Positions 31,212 through 40,439 are shown, counted from the first letter of the stretch. The stretch is 64,000 nucleotides of DNA from Streptomyces sp. Ru72 (GCF_002920635.1 NZ_PQSR01000034.1:1-64000), one strand, 5' to 3'. Numbers and translations: made by a program. Notes: generated by a model from the sequence alone, not told the origin.

Positions 31212-32165
31212 ATGCACACCGACCTCGTGGCCGCGCTCGACATCGGCGGCACCAAGATCGCCGGAGCGCTGGTGGACGGCCACGGCCGGATCCTGCTGCG
31301 CGCGCAGCGCGCGACACCCGCGCGGGAGGACGGCGACACCGTGATGGGAGCCGTCGAGGACGTCATAGGGGAGCTGACGGGCTCCCCGCTGTGGGGGCGG
31401 GCGCGTGCCGTCGGCATCGGCAGCGCTGGGCCGGTGGACGCCTCCGCGGGCACGGTGAGCCCGGTCAACGTACCGGGGTGGCGCGGCTACCCGCTGGTGG
31501 AGCGGGTCCGGGCGGCCATGGGCGGCCTGCCCGTCGAGCTGATCGGCGACGGCGTGGCCATCACCGCCGCCGAGCACTGGCAGGGCGCGGCCCGCGGCCA
31601 TGACAACGCGCTGTGCATGGTGGTGTCGACGGGGGTCGGCGGCGGTCTGGTGCTGGGCGGGCGGCTGCACCCGGGCCCGACGGGGAACGCCGGGCACATC
31701 GGGCACATCAGCGTGGACCTGGACGGCGATCCGTGCCCGTGCGGCTCGCGCGGCTGCGTGGAGCGCATCGCCAGCGGGCCGAACATCGCGCGCCGCGCCC
31801 TGGAGCACGGCTGGCGGCCGGGGCCCGACGGGGACACCTCGGCCGCCGCGGTGGCCGAAGCCGCCCGTGCGGGTGACCCGGTGGCCGTGGCGTCCTTCGA
31901 GCGGGCCGCCCAGGCCCTGGCCGCGGGGATCGCGGCGACCGCGACGCTGGTCGAGATCGACATCGCGGTCATCGGCGGGGGAGTGGCAGGGGCCGGCGAC
32001 CTCCTGTTCGCCCCTCTGCGCAAGGCCCTGACCGACTACGCCACCCTGTCCTTCGTCCAGCGCCTGACGGTGGCGCCGGCCCTGATGGGCACGGACGCGG
32101 GCCTGGTGGGCGCGGCTGCCGCGGCGCTGGCGAAAGGCACGGACGCGACGGCTGCCGGGGTGTGA
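31212..32165 (+). CDS. ROK-family sugar kinase (glucokinase-like)
   Basis: A 317-residue ROK protein without an N-terminal DNA-binding domain, so a kinase rather than a repressor. ATP motif: ALDIGGTKIAGALVD; catalytic Asp in ELIGDGVAITAAEHW (G-D); the ROK zinc site GNAGHIGHISVD...CPCGSRGCVE with the expected H and three Cys. It would phosphorylate glucose, an N-acetylhexosamine or a similar sugar. The ATG is at 31212, with GGGAG 12 nt upstream. It is divergent from the LacI regulator, which probably controls it. Confidence 0.92.
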   Translation: MHTDLVAALDIGGTKIAGALVDGHGRILLRAQRATPAREDGDTVMGAVEDVIGELTGSPLWGRARAVGIGSAGPVDASAGTVSPVNVPGWRGYPLVERVRAAMGGLPVELIGDGVAITAAEHWQGAARGHDNALCMVVSTGVGGGLVLGGRLHPGPTGNAGHIGHISVDLDGDPCPCGSRGCVERIASGPNIARRALEHGWRPGPDGDTSAAAVAEAARAGDPVAVASFERAAQALAAGIAATATLVEIDIAVIGGGVAGAGDLLFAPLRKALTDYATLSFVQRLTVAPALMGTDAGLVGAAAAALAKGTDATAAGV

Positions 32166-32226
32166 AGCCGAAGAGCTGCCGGGATTGGTTGCGTGACCCC
32201 GGCGTCCTTCGGCAGTTGAACAGGGC

Positions 32227-32421
32227 ATGAAGAAGCGCAGCATGCTCGCCATCGCCTCCCTCGCCACCGGATTCGTCGTGGCCGCCGTCAGCCCCTCCCA
32301 TGCCGCCGACCACGACAGGCTCGGTGATCTGAGCGTCAAGGACACGCTCGGCGCCGTCGACCACACCATCGGTCAGGACAGCCTGGCAGTGGACGACGAC
32401 GCCCTGGGGCAGGACGGCTGA
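32227..32421 (+). CDS. small secreted protein of unknown function
   Basis: A 64-residue precursor: signal peptide MKKRSMLAIASLATGFVVAA with cleavage near SPSHA, leaving an acidic mature peptide of about 38 residues (LGDLSVKDTLGAVDHTIGQD) rich in Asp and Gly. No Cys is present. Similar tiny secreted proteins occur in other Streptomyces, without known role. The ribosome site is weak. It lies 61 bp after the ROK stop, and a hairpin terminator follows at 32435-32475. Confidence 0.65.
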   Translation: MKKRSMLAIASLATGFVVAAVSPSHAADHDRLGDLSVKDTLGAVDHTIGQDSLAVDDDALGQDG

Positions 32422-32434
32422 GGGGAGCCGACGT

Positions 32435-32475
32435 CGCGGCGCCGGAGCCCCCGCACGGTGGGGCCCGGCGCCGCG
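32435..32475 (+). terminator. hairpin terminator after the small secreted gene
   Basis: Perfect 11-bp stem (CGCGGCGCCGG with CCGGCGCCGCG) plus inner CCCC/GGGG pairing, starting 13 bp after the stop codon. Confidence 0.65.
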
Positions 32476-32601
32476 GTGTGCGGAGCGCGGCGGCCGCGGT
32501 GGTGGTGACCTCGGCCACGCCGAGGCGCCCTCATCAGCGCCGGGTTTCCGTGGCAGGGTGGAGCGGGCAAGCCCCAGGGGGCCAACAGAAGAGGGGGAAC
32601 C

Positions 32602-33645
32602 GTGACCGTCGTCTGGATCAACGGTGCGTTCGGTGCGGGGAAGACGACCACCGCACGGGAACTGATCGAACTGATCCCGAACAGCACGCTCTTCGACCCC
32701 GAGGTCATCGGCGCAGTGCTCACCCAGCTCCTGCCGCCGAAACGCCTCGCCGAGGTCGGCGACTTCCAGGACCTGCCGATCTGGCGACGGCTCGTGATCG
32801 ACACCGCGGCCGCGATGCTCGCCGAACTCGACGGTGTCCTCGTGGTACCGATGACCCTGCTGCGCCAGGAGTACCGCGACGAGATCTTCGGCGGCCTCGC
32901 CGCCCGGCGCATCCCCGTACGCCATGTCCTCCTCGCTCCGGCCGAAACGATCCTGCGCCAGCGCATAGCCGACCGGGAGGTCCCGCCCGACCTCCCCGAC
33001 GGGGAGATGCGCATCCGCCAGTGGTCGTACGACCACATCGAGCCCTATCGCACCGCCCTCGCCGCCTGGCTCACCGCCGACGCGCACCCCGTGGACACCA
33101 GCGCCCTCACCCCGTACGAGGCCGCCGTGCGGATAGCCGAGGCCGTCCGGACCGGCCGGGCACCGGCCTGCGAGATCGTGCAGACACCCGAGCCGACCTC
33201 CGAGACCGTCGCCTCCGGAGTGCTCCTGTTCGACGAACGGGACCGCGTGCTGCTCGTCGACCCCACCTACAAGGCCGGTTGGGAGTTCCCCGGCGGAGTC
33301 GTCGAACCGGGCGAGGCGCCCGCCCGCGCCGGCATGCGCGAGGTCGAGGAGGAGACCGGGATCAGGCTGGATGAGGTCCCCCGGCTGCTCGTCCTCGACT
33401 GGGAGCCCCCCGCGCCGCCCGGATACGGCGGCCTGCGCCTCCTCTTCGACGGCGGCCGCCTCGACAGCGCCGAAGCCGGCCGACTCCTGCTGCCCGGCCC
33501 GGAGTTGCGCGACTGGCGGTTCGTCACGGAAGAGGAGGCGGCCGATCTGCTTCCGCCCGTGCGCTTCGAACGGCTCCGCTGGGCACTGCGGGCGCGTGAA
33601 CGCGGTGCCGCGCTGTACCTCGAAGCTGGAATTCCGCTCGGCTGA
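32602..33645 (+). CDS. TmrB-like P-loop ATPase fused to a Nudix hydrolase
   Basis: A 347-residue two-domain protein. Residues 1-185: P-loop kinase-like domain, [18 protein letters not shown] (Walker A at 8-16), [20 protein letters not shown] and [13 protein letters not shown], which closely resembles the Bacillus tunicamycin-resistance protein TmrB (WINGAFGSGKT, DFQSYPLWR, ILIVPMT, quoted from memory of that family). Residues 200-345: Nudix domain with a complete box, G232 x5 E238 x7 R246-E247 x2 E250-E251 x G253, flanked by GWEFPGG. It may phosphorylate or hydrolyse a nucleotide-linked compound. GTG 32602 has GAGGGGG upstream. It is a monocistronic, apparently intact fusion. Confidence 0.85.
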   Translation: MTVVWINGAFGAGKTTTARELIELIPNSTLFDPEVIGAVLTQLLPPKRLAEVGDFQDLPIWRRLVIDTAAAMLAELDGVLVVPMTLLRQEYRDEIFGGLAARRIPVRHVLLAPAETILRQRIADREVPPDLPDGEMRIRQWSYDHIEPYRTALAAWLTADAHPVDTSALTPYEAAVRIAEAVRTGRAPACEIVQTPEPTSETVASGVLLFDERDRVLLVDPTYKAGWEFPGGVVEPGEAPARAGMREVEEETGIRLDEVPRLLVLDWEPPAPPGYGGLRLLFDGGRLDSAEAGRLLLPGPELRDWRFVTEEEAADLLPPVRFERLRWALRARERGAALYLEAGIPLG

Positions 33646-34112
33646 GAGCCGGCGGCCCGCCTGCCCTCGGAGGGCGGCGCGCATTCTGAGAATTCTTAAT
33701 AATCCCCGGCGATTTCCGCTGGGCTCGTAGAGTTCCCGCAGAAGCGTGAGGACGCCTGCCCCGTCCGGGTGCGAATAGCAACTCGAAGACGGGGCAGAAG
33801 AGTTGGAGGAACCTCGCCACCTGCGGCGACGGTCGATCCATGGATCAAAGGCCCGCCCCCATGAGCCGGGCGTGTCCGACTTCTCCACGCAGCGTTGCGC
33901 CAATCGATGGCCAAGAAACTCTCGCGATGTATTCACAGCAGGGCTAACCTCGCATCCCGCATCCGTCAAGCCTTGTCCATTCGGGTAAACAGTCCCCTTT
34001 CGGCGCCTTATCGGTGTTGACCGAGCTCGCGCAGGGTTGCGAAAGTCCGCTCAGTCTTCTGGTGCCGCCACCGGCCGCCAGCCACCTCCTGCATTCAGGG
34101 GCAGAACCGCCA
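33646..34112. other. gene-free region before the ABC importer operon
   Basis: About 467 bases. I see no convincing gene; short frames (for example ATG 33840, 35 codons) lack a ribosome site and typical codon use. Structure present: AGAATTCT near 33690, an inverted repeat with 10-bp perfect arms (33756-33765 and 33788-33797), and the 12-bp palindrome GATCCATGGATC at 33835-33846. Base composition is more AT-rich than its neighbours, so it probably carries the operon promoter and 5' leader. Confidence 0.45.
33756..33797 (+). repeat. inverted repeat in the leader region
   Basis: CTGCCCCGTC (33756-33765) and GACGGGGCAG (33788-33797), perfect arms with a 22-nt loop. It could form a stable RNA hairpin on either strand: a terminator of the TmrB-Nudix gene or part of a leader RNA. 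Confidence 0.5.
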
Positions 34113-34258
34113 TGACGAGTTCGACCACGAGGGCGACCGCGCGCCGGACCCCGGTCCGCCTGCCCGCCGCCGGCGAGATGAGCGCGAAGGCCGTGGGTGA
34201 GCCGGACGGAAGGTCCTCGCGGCAGCCCCAGCTCACCTCCGGGATGTCCATACGATGA
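34113..34258 (+). CDS. small reading frame coupled to the ABC permease
   Basis: A possible 48-residue basic peptide (MTSSTTRATARRTPVRLPAA...). The first base of the permease ATG (34255) directly precedes its TGA stop, giving an ATGA overlap. An AGGGGC box lies 10 nt before its ATG, while the permease itself has almost no ribosome site, so the small frame may serve translational coupling. It has no recognisable domain. It could equally be a chance frame. Confidence 0.35.
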
Positions 34259-35286
34259 CCACGCAACACCAGTCGGTCCAGGCCGCCGGCGGTACCACGC
34301 TCCCGGCCGGAGAACCGTCGCAGGACTCCCCGCCCGGCGGCACGGCGGTCGAGGGCCGCTCACCCGCCAGGATGGCCTGGAGGCGCATCAGGCGGGACAG
34401 GATCACCACGACCGCGCTGGTCGTCACCCTGCTGTTCATCGTGATCGCGCTGCTGGCTCCGGTGCTCACCTCGCTCACCGGCTGGGGACCGATCACACCG
34501 GACTCCAAGGCGATCAACCCGGACACGGGCAACCAGCCGTACGGATCGCTGGGCGGGATCAGCCTCACCCACCTGCTCGGCGTCGAACCGGGCACGGGGT
34601 ACGACATCTTCGCCCGGATCGTCTACGGCCTGCGCACCTCGCTCCTCGTCGGCTTCGCTTCGGCGGTGCTGTCCACCGTGGTCGGCGTCGTGGCCGGGCT
34701 GGCGGCCGGGTACTTCGGCGGCTGGATCGACTCCGCCCTGTCGCGGGTCATGGACGTGATGCTGGCCTTCCCGCAACTGCTGTTCATCATCGCGCTCACC
34801 CCGGTGATCCAGAACGCCCTGCAGACCGACAGCCACGGCGGCACGGACGAGAACCTCCGGCTGCTGGTCCTGGTCCTCAACATCGCGGTCTTCGCCTGGG
34901 CCTACACCGCCCGCCTGGTGCGCGGTCAGGTGCTGTCCCTGCGCGAGCGGGAGTTCGTCGACGCCGCGCGGATCATGAGCGCCGGCCGCCGGCACATCCT
35001 CTTCCGCCAACTGCTGCCCAACCTGTGGGCGCCGATCCTGATCTCCTTCGCCCTCGCCGTCCCGCAGAACATCTCCACGGAGGCGGCCCTGTCCTACCTG
35101 GGTGTCGGAGTCATCCCGCCCGCTCCGGACTGGGGAGCCCTCCTCTCGGACGCGTCCGAGTTCTTCCTGCAGGACCCGATGTACCTGTTCATCCCCGGCG
35201 TCCTGCTCCTGATCCTCGTACTGGCGCTCAACCTTCTCGGGGACGGGGTCCGGGACGCCCTCGACCCCCGCGCCAACCGCAGCTGA
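34255..35286 (+). CDS. peptide ABC transporter permease, DppC/OppC type
   Basis: A 343-residue inner-membrane permease with an N-terminal extension of about 45 residues, a first helix (TTALVVTLLFIVIALLAPVL), an extracytoplasmic loop, and five further helices. The EAA loop that contacts the ATPase is EREFVDAARIMSAGRRHILFRQLLPN (positions about 225-250; shown in part). The C-terminus LNLLGDGVRDALDPR is typical of DppC. It forms a heterodimer with the DppB-type protein at 37176. The five importer genes run permease, binding protein, permease, ATPase, ATPase. Confidence 0.93.
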   Translation: MTTQHQSVQAAGGTTLPAGEPSQDSPPGGTAVEGRSPARMAWRRIRRDRITTTALVVTLLFIVIALLAPVLTSLTGWGPITPDSKAINPDTGNQPYGSLGGISLTHLLGVEPGTGYDIFARIVYGLRTSLLVGFASAVLSTVVGVVAGLAAGYFGGWIDSALSRVMDVMLAFPQLLFIIALTPVIQNALQTDSHGGTDENLRLLVLVLNIAVFAWAYTARLVRGQVLSLREREFVDAARIMSAGRRHILFRQLLPNLWAPILISFALAVPQNISTEAALSYLGVGVIPPAPDWGALLSDASEFFLQDPMYLFIPGVLLLILVLALNLLGDGVRDALDPRANRS

Positions 35287-35368
35287 CGCGCTGCCTCCCG
35301 AGTGTCGGCACAGGCCGTCCCACGAACGACTGCCGAGGCCGAGCCCATGACAAGAACGGAGTTCCCAG

Positions 35369-37036
35369 ATGATGCGCACAACGCGCACGGTCGCTCTAAC
35401 GGCCTCTGCCGTGGCGATAGCACTCGGGGCCACCGCGTGCGGTGGTTCCTCGAGCAACACCAGCAGCGGCGCCCCGGTCAAGGGCGGTACGTTGACGGTC
35501 CTCGACGAGTCGGACTTCGACCACACCGACCCACAGCGCACCTACACGACCGAGGGGGAGAGCACGGACGAGTTGTTCGTCCGCACCCTCACCGCATGGG
35601 ACGAGGCGGGGTCCACGCCGAAGCTGGTCGGTGACCTCGCCACCGACACGGGAACACCCAGCAAGGGCGACACGGTGTGGACCTTCCACCTGCGCCACGG
35701 CGTCAAGTGGCAGGACGGCACCGACGTCACCGCCCAGGACGTCAAGTACGGCGTGGAGCGCGCCTTTTCCGGCGACATCAACGGCGGCCCGCCGTACGCG
35801 GCGCAGTGGCTCGTCGGCGGCGGCGACTACAAGGGCCCCTACAGCGGCAAGCAGCTCGACTCCATCCAGACGCCGGACCAGTACACCATCGTCTTCCACC
35901 TCGACCAGCCGGTCGCCGACTTCAACGAGACCACGGCCATGTCCGGGTGGTCGGCGGTACCCAAGGCCCATGACACGGGTTCGACCTACGACACGCACGT
36001 CTGGTCCGACGGCCCGTACATGATCAAGTCGTACACCAAGAACAAGGAACTCGTCCTCGTCAAGAACAAGTACTGGCAGCAGTCGACCGACCCGATCCGC
36101 CAGCAGAACGTCGACGAGTTCGACTTCAAGTTCGGCCAGGACCAGGCGGCCATCGACCAGCAGATCAAGTCGGACGGAGGGGTCGCCCAGACCTCGATCG
36201 AGCAGTACCCGCTCGCCGGATCCGACCTGAACTCGTTCGCCAACGACCCGACGATCAAGTCGCGTTATTACAACAACGCCGCTCCGGGCATCAACTACCT
36301 GGCGATCAACACCCGGACGGTCAAGGACATCAGGGTCCGCGAGGCGATCGAGTACGCGATCGACAAGACCACCGTCCGCGGCGCCTTCGGCGGTGAGGCG
36401 TACGGCGACTACGCGAGCACGATGCTGAGCCCCGGCATCGGCGGTTACAAGAAGTTCAACCTGTACAGCACCAACCCGGCCGGCGACATCGCCAAGGCCA
36501 AGGCGCTGATGAAGCAGGCCGGCGACCCGAAGCTCACCATGTCGATGGCGATCGAGAACACGCCCACCCAGGACCACTTCGGTGACGCGGTGAAGACCTC
36601 CCTCGCGCAGATCGGCATCACGGTGAACCTCGTGCCGATCCAGTTGGCGAACTATTTCAACACCGTCAGCAACGTCAAGAACCAGTACGACCTGACCTGG
36701 GGCGACTGGATCGCGGACTGGCCGAACGCCTCGACCGTGCTCCCCACCCTGTTCGACGGTGATCTCATCGCGAAGAACCCGCAGGCCAACCAGGACCTGT
36801 CGTACCTGAACGACCCGAACGTCAACGCGCAGATCACCAAGATCTCCAAGGTGGCCGACATCTCGCAGCGCAACGCCGCTTACGGGGACCTGGACGAGCA
36901 GATCATGAAGGACGCCGCTGTGGTCCCGCTCATGTACATGAAGTTCAGCGCCATCAGCGGCTCCAAGGTGGGCGGGGTCATCCCGGACACCATCATGGCC
37001 GAGCCGAGCCTCGTGCACGTCTACGTCAAGCAGTGA
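35369..37036 (+). CDS. peptide ABC transporter substrate-binding lipoprotein
   Basis: A 555-residue SBP_bac_5 family protein. The signal peptide ends in lipobox LGATAC (Cys at about residue 24), followed by a Ser/Gly linker and KGGTLTVLDESDFDHTDPQ, the usual N-lobe start. VWTFHLRHGVKWQDGTDVTAQD is the family signature (about residues 105-126, quoted in part), and INYLAINTRTVKDIRVREAI is the conserved hinge region. It captures oligopeptides or dipeptides outside the membrane and hands them to the permease. GGAG lies 7 nt before the ATG. A perfect 13-bp-stem hairpin begins at its stop codon. Confidence 0.94.
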   Translation: MMRTTRTVALTASAVAIALGATACGGSSSNTSSGAPVKGGTLTVLDESDFDHTDPQRTYTTEGESTDELFVRTLTAWDEAGSTPKLVGDLATDTGTPSKGDTVWTFHLRHGVKWQDGTDVTAQDVKYGVERAFSGDINGGPPYAAQWLVGGGDYKGPYSGKQLDSIQTPDQYTIVFHLDQPVADFNETTAMSGWSAVPKAHDTGSTYDTHVWSDGPYMIKSYTKNKELVLVKNKYWQQSTDPIRQQNVDEFDFKFGQDQAAIDQQIKSDGGVAQTSIEQYPLAGSDLNSFANDPTIKSRYYNNAAPGINYLAINTRTVKDIRVREAIEYAIDKTTVRGAFGGEAYGDYASTMLSPGIGGYKKFNLYSTNPAGDIAKAKALMKQAGDPKLTMSMAIENTPTQDHFGDAVKTSLAQIGITVNLVPIQLANYFNTVSNVKNQYDLTWGDWIADWPNASTVLPTLFDGDLIAKNPQANQDLSYLNDPNVNAQITKISKVADISQRNAAYGDLDEQIMKDAAVVPLMYMKFSAISGSKVGGVIPDTIMAEPSLVHVYVKQ

Positions 37037-37076
37037 CCCCGCCGGTGGCCCCGCCGGCTAAACGCCACCGGCGGGG
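37037..37076 (+). terminator. intra-operon hairpin after the binding-protein gene
   Basis: CCCCGCCGGTGGC (37037-37049) and GCCACCGGCGGGG (37064-37076), a perfect 13-bp stem with a 14-nt loop, immediately after the stop codon. Placed inside the operon, it probably causes partial termination or protects the 3' end, raising the binding protein above the membrane subunits. Confidence 0.65.
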
Positions 37077-37175
37077 CCACCCCACCCACGTCAAGCCCAA
37101 CCGGGCGCAGGCACCACCCCACCGGCCCACAGCTAGAGGGAGGCGGACCGGGCACCCGCCAGGTCCCAGCACGAC

Positions 37176-38168
37176 ATGCTTCGTTATCTCATCCGCCGCT
37201 TGCTGGCAGCGGCCGTGATCCTGCTCGTGATCAGTGTGATCACCTTCTTCATCTTCTTCGCGCTGCCCTCCGACCCCGCGCTCCTGGCCTGCGGAAAGAC
37301 CTGCTCCCCCTCCCGTCTCGCGGAGATCAAGCACTCGCTGGGCCTGAACCAGAGCACCACGACGCAGTTCTGGGAGTTCTTCAAAGGACTCTTCGTCGGC
37401 CGCGACTACGGCGACCAGAGCATGCGCATCCACTGCGGCGCGCCCTGCCTCGGGGTCTCCTTCCAGACCGACACCCCTGTCCTCACCACCCTGCTGCAGG
37501 ACTTCCCGGCAGACCTCTCACTCGGTGCCGGCGCAGCGGTGGCCTTCCTGGTCCTGGGTGTCGGCCTCGGCACGGCGGCCGCGGTCCGCAGGGGGAAGGC
37601 CGTCGACAAGGCGGCGGTCGGACTCGCGCTGGTCGGCGTCTCCACGCAGATCTACTTCATCGGTCTGCTGCTGCTCTTCGTGTTCGTCGACAAGTGGCAG
37701 ATCCTGCCCGCCTCCGGATACACCCCCATCACCCAGGACCCCCTCGCGTGGTTCCAGGGGCTCCTTCTGCCGTGGGCGACCCTGGTCATCGTCTACCTCG
37801 CCTTCTACACCCGGCTCACACGCTCCTCCATGCTGGAGGTCTTCAGCGAGGACTACATGCGCACCGCCCGGGCCAAGGGGCTGCCGGCCGGCACGGTCGT
37901 CCTCAAGCACGGGCTGCGCGCCGCGATCACCCCGATCATCACCATCTTCGGCATGGACGTCGGCTCCCTCATCGGCGGCTCCGCGGTCATCACCGAGTCG
38001 GTGTTCGGCATCAACGGCATCGGCAAGCTGGCGGTGAACTCGGTGGAGAACTCCGACCTGCCCGTCATCCTCGGCACCACCCTCTTCGCCGCCACGTTCG
38101 TCGTCCTCGCCAATGTGGTGGTGGACCTGGTGTACGGCCTCATCGACCCCCGCGTACGCCTCGCCTGA
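37176..38168 (+). CDS. peptide ABC transporter permease, DppB/OppB type
   Basis: A 330-residue permease. It starts MLRYLIRRLLAAAVILLVIS, the standard DppB N-terminal helix with ITFFIFFALPSDPA. The EAA loop is SEDYMRTARAKGLPAGTVVLKHGLR (positions about 225-250; shown in part). The C-terminal VLANVVVDLVYGLIDPRVRL is typical. Two pairs of Cys (ACGKTC and HCGAPC) in the periplasmic loop are unusual and could form disulphides. The ribosome site is not obvious at the ATG, and the start could be slightly different. It pairs with the permease at 34255. Confidence 0.93.
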   Translation: MLRYLIRRLLAAAVILLVISVITFFIFFALPSDPALLACGKTCSPSRLAEIKHSLGLNQSTTTQFWEFFKGLFVGRDYGDQSMRIHCGAPCLGVSFQTDTPVLTTLLQDFPADLSLGAGAAVAFLVLGVGLGTAAAVRRGKAVDKAAVGLALVGVSTQIYFIGLLLLFVFVDKWQILPASGYTPITQDPLAWFQGLLLPWATLVIVYLAFYTRLTRSSMLEVFSEDYMRTARAKGLPAGTVVLKHGLRAAITPIITIFGMDVGSLIGGSAVITESVFGINGIGKLAVNSVENSDLPVILGTTLFAATFVVLANVVVDLVYGLIDPRVRLA

Positions 38169-38199
38169 CACCCGACCCGCAGCCCCCAAGGAAACACCA

Positions 38200-39276
38200 G
38201 TGTCCCTGCAGACCTCGCCACAGCCCGCGGACGTCACGCCCGCGCCCTCCCCCTTCCTCGACGTGCGGGACCTGCGCGTGCACTTCCCGACCGAGGACGG
38301 CCTCGTCAAGTCCGTCGACGGAGTGTCCTTCACCCTGGAGAAGGGCCACACCCTCGGCATCGTCGGTGAATCCGGCTCGGGCAAGTCGGTGACCTCGCTG
38401 GCCCTGCTCGGCCTGCACAAGGGCACGCGCGCCCGAGTCACCGGCGAGATCTGGATGGAGGGCAGGGAACTCGTCGCCCTGCCCGAGAACGAGATGCGGG
38501 AGCTGCGCGGCGACACGGTCTCCATGATCTTCCAGGACCCGCTCTCCGCGCTGCACCCGTTCTTCACCGTCGGCGCCCAGATCGCCGAGGCCTACCAGGT
38601 GCACCACAAGGTCTCCAAGAAGGAGGCCAAGGACCGCGCCGTGGAGATGCTGAAGCGGGTCGGCATCCCGCAGCCCGAGCGGCGGGTGAAGGACTACCCG
38701 CACCAGTTCTCCGGCGGTATGCGACAGCGCGCCATGATCGCCATGTCCCTGGTCTGCGACCCCGCGCTGCTCATCGCCGACGAGCCGACCACCGCCCTCG
38801 ACGTCACCGTCCAGGCGCAGATCCTGGACCTGATCCGCGATCTTCAGGAGGAGTTCGGCTCCGCCGTCATCATCATCACCCACGACCTCGGCGTGGTGGC
38901 CGACATCGCCGACGACATCCTGGTCATGTACGGCGGCCGTCGCATCGAGTACGGCACCGTGCGGGACGTGCTGAAGCAGCCCGAGCACCCCTACACGTGG
39001 GGACTGCTCCAGTCCATGCCGCACATCCGCGACGACGTCACCCGGCGGCTGAACCCGATCCCGGGCAGCCCGCCGAGTCTGATCAACCTTCCCGGCGGCT
39101 GCGCCTTCCACCCGCGCTGCGCCTACAAGGGCTGGGTGCCGGAGGGGCGTTGCACGGTGGAACGGCCCGAACTGCTGACGGTCTCCGGTACCGACGAGCA
39201 CATCGTCGCCTGCCACCTGACCGCAGAGACCAAACAACAGATCCGCGGCGGCCGAGCCGCAGGGGCCGCGCAGTGA
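38200..39276 (+). CDS. peptide ABC transporter ATP-binding protein, DppD/OppD type
   Basis: A 358-residue ATPase. Walker [11 protein letters not shown]-loop [16 protein letters not shown] signature [12 protein letters not shown], Walker [14 protein letters not shown]-loop IITHD, and the oligopeptide C-terminal extension with [14 protein letters not shown]...GRC, whose Cys residues may bind an iron-sulphur cluster or stabilise the tail. GTG 38200 has AAGGAAA upstream. Only 31 bp separate it from the permease. Confidence 0.94.
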   Translation: MSLQTSPQPADVTPAPSPFLDVRDLRVHFPTEDGLVKSVDGVSFTLEKGHTLGIVGESGSGKSVTSLALLGLHKGTRARVTGEIWMEGRELVALPENEMRELRGDTVSMIFQDPLSALHPFFTVGAQIAEAYQVHHKVSKKEAKDRAVEMLKRVGIPQPERRVKDYPHQFSGGMRQRAMIAMSLVCDPALLIADEPTTALDVTVQAQILDLIRDLQEEFGSAVIIITHDLGVVADIADDILVMYGGRRIEYGTVRDVLKQPEHPYTWGLLQSMPHIRDDVTRRLNPIPGSPPSLINLPGGCAFHPRCAYKGWVPEGRCTVERPELLTVSGTDEHIVACHLTAETKQQIRGGRAAGAAQ

Positions 39277-39302
39277 CGGCGGCGGACGAACAGGAGCATG
39301 CC

Positions 39303-40439
39303 GTGAGCACCACCCGGTCCATCCCCGAGCAAGAGCTCGCTTCGCCGGCGTCCGCGAAGCCGCCGGCCGGCGAGAACCTGCTCGAGGTCAGTGGTCTGCA
39401 GAAACACTTCCCGATCCGGCAGGGCATCGTCTTCCAGCGGCAGATAGGGGCCGTGCACGCCGTCGACGGAATCGACTTCTCCGTCAGGACCGGCGAGTCG
39501 CTGGGTCTGGTCGGCGAGTCCGGGTGCGGCAAGTCGACGACCGGACGCCTGATCACGCGGCTGCTGGAGCCCACGGCCGGCAGCATCGTGTTCGACGGTG
39601 AGGACATCACCCACAAACCCGTCGCGAAGATGCGGGAGGCGCGCCGCAACCTCCAGATGATCTTCCAGGATCCGTACTCCTCGCTGAACCCGCGGCACAC
39701 CGTCGGTACCATCGTCGAGACGCCGATGAAGCTCAACGGGATCAACCCGCCGCAGGGCCACAAGAGGCGGGTCCAGGAACTGCTGGAGACGGTGGGTCTC
39801 AACCCCGAGCACTACAACCGCTACCCGAACGAATTCTCCGGCGGCCAGCGCCAGCGCATCGGCATCGCCCGCGCGCTCGCCCTGCGGCCGAAGCTGATCG
39901 TGGCCGACGAACCGGTCTCGGCGCTGGACGTGTCCATCCAGGCCCAGGTCGTCAATCTGCTGCAGGACCTGCAGCGGGAGTTCGGTATCGCCTTCGTCTT
40001 CATCGCCCACGACCTCGCCGTCGTCCGCCACTTCTCCGAGCGGGTCGCGGTGATGTACCTGGGGAAGATCGTCGAGGTCGCCGACCGGGAGACGCTGTAC
40101 ACCCGGCCTCGGCACCCCTATACGCACGCACTGCTGTCCGCCGTTCCCGAGGCCGATCCGGACAGCACCGTGCGGCGCGAGCGCATCCGCCTGGCCGGCG
40201 ACGTGCCGTCCCCGATCGACCCGCCCTCGGGGTGCCGTTTCCGCACACGCTGCTGGAAGGCCCAGGACAAGTGCGCCACCGACGAGCCGCCGCTCGTCCG
40301 CCTCACGGACAACCCCGAGGGACATCTGACCGCCTGCCACTTTCCCGAGGAACCGACGGTCGAGGCACGCGGCGAGGACGTCGTCCTCGACCCGGCGCTC
40401 GCCGCGCTGGAGAAGTCACCGACCGAGAGGAGCTCCTGA
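39303..40439 (+). CDS. peptide ABC transporter ATP-binding protein, DppF/OppF type
   Basis: A 378-residue ATPase partner of the previous gene product. Walker A GESGCGKSTTG, Q-loop MIFQDPYSSLNPR, signature FSGGQRQRIGIARAL, Walker B LIVADEPVSALD, H-loop FIAHDLAVV, and C-terminal SGCRFRTRCWKAQDKC. I start at GTG 39303 (CAGGAG 6 nt upstream); the in-frame GTG 39273, which overlaps the previous stop, would add 10 residues. It is the last gene of the importer operon; the facing M20 dipeptidase begins its 3' end 134 bp away. Confidence 0.94.
   Translation: MSTTRSIPEQELASPASAKPPAGENLLEVSGLQKHFPIRQGIVFQRQIGAVHAVDGIDFSVRTGESLGLVGESGCGKSTTGRLITRLLEPTAGSIVFDGEDITHKPVAKMREARRNLQMIFQDPYSSLNPRHTVGTIVETPMKLNGINPPQGHKRRVQELLETVGLNPEHYNRYPNEFSGGQRQRIGIARALALRPKLIVADEPVSALDVSIQAQVVNLLQDLQREFGIAFVFIAHDLAVVRHFSERVAVMYLGKIVEVADRETLYTRPRHPYTHALLSAVPEADPDSTVRRERIRLAGDVPSPIDPPSGCRFRTRCWKAQDKCATDEPPLVRLTDNPEGHLTACHFPEEPTVEARGEDVVLDPALAALEKSPTERSS

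Noticed and set aside
31969-33969. A 666-codon antisense frame across the ROK, secreted-protein and TmrB-Nudix genes
   Set aside because: Same compositional artefact; the sense genes have complete motifs and ribosome sites.
33803-33988. Short open frame starting TTG in the gene-free region before the importer
   Set aside because: Its codon use is not Streptomyces-like, it has no ribosome site and it crosses the 33835-33846 palindrome.
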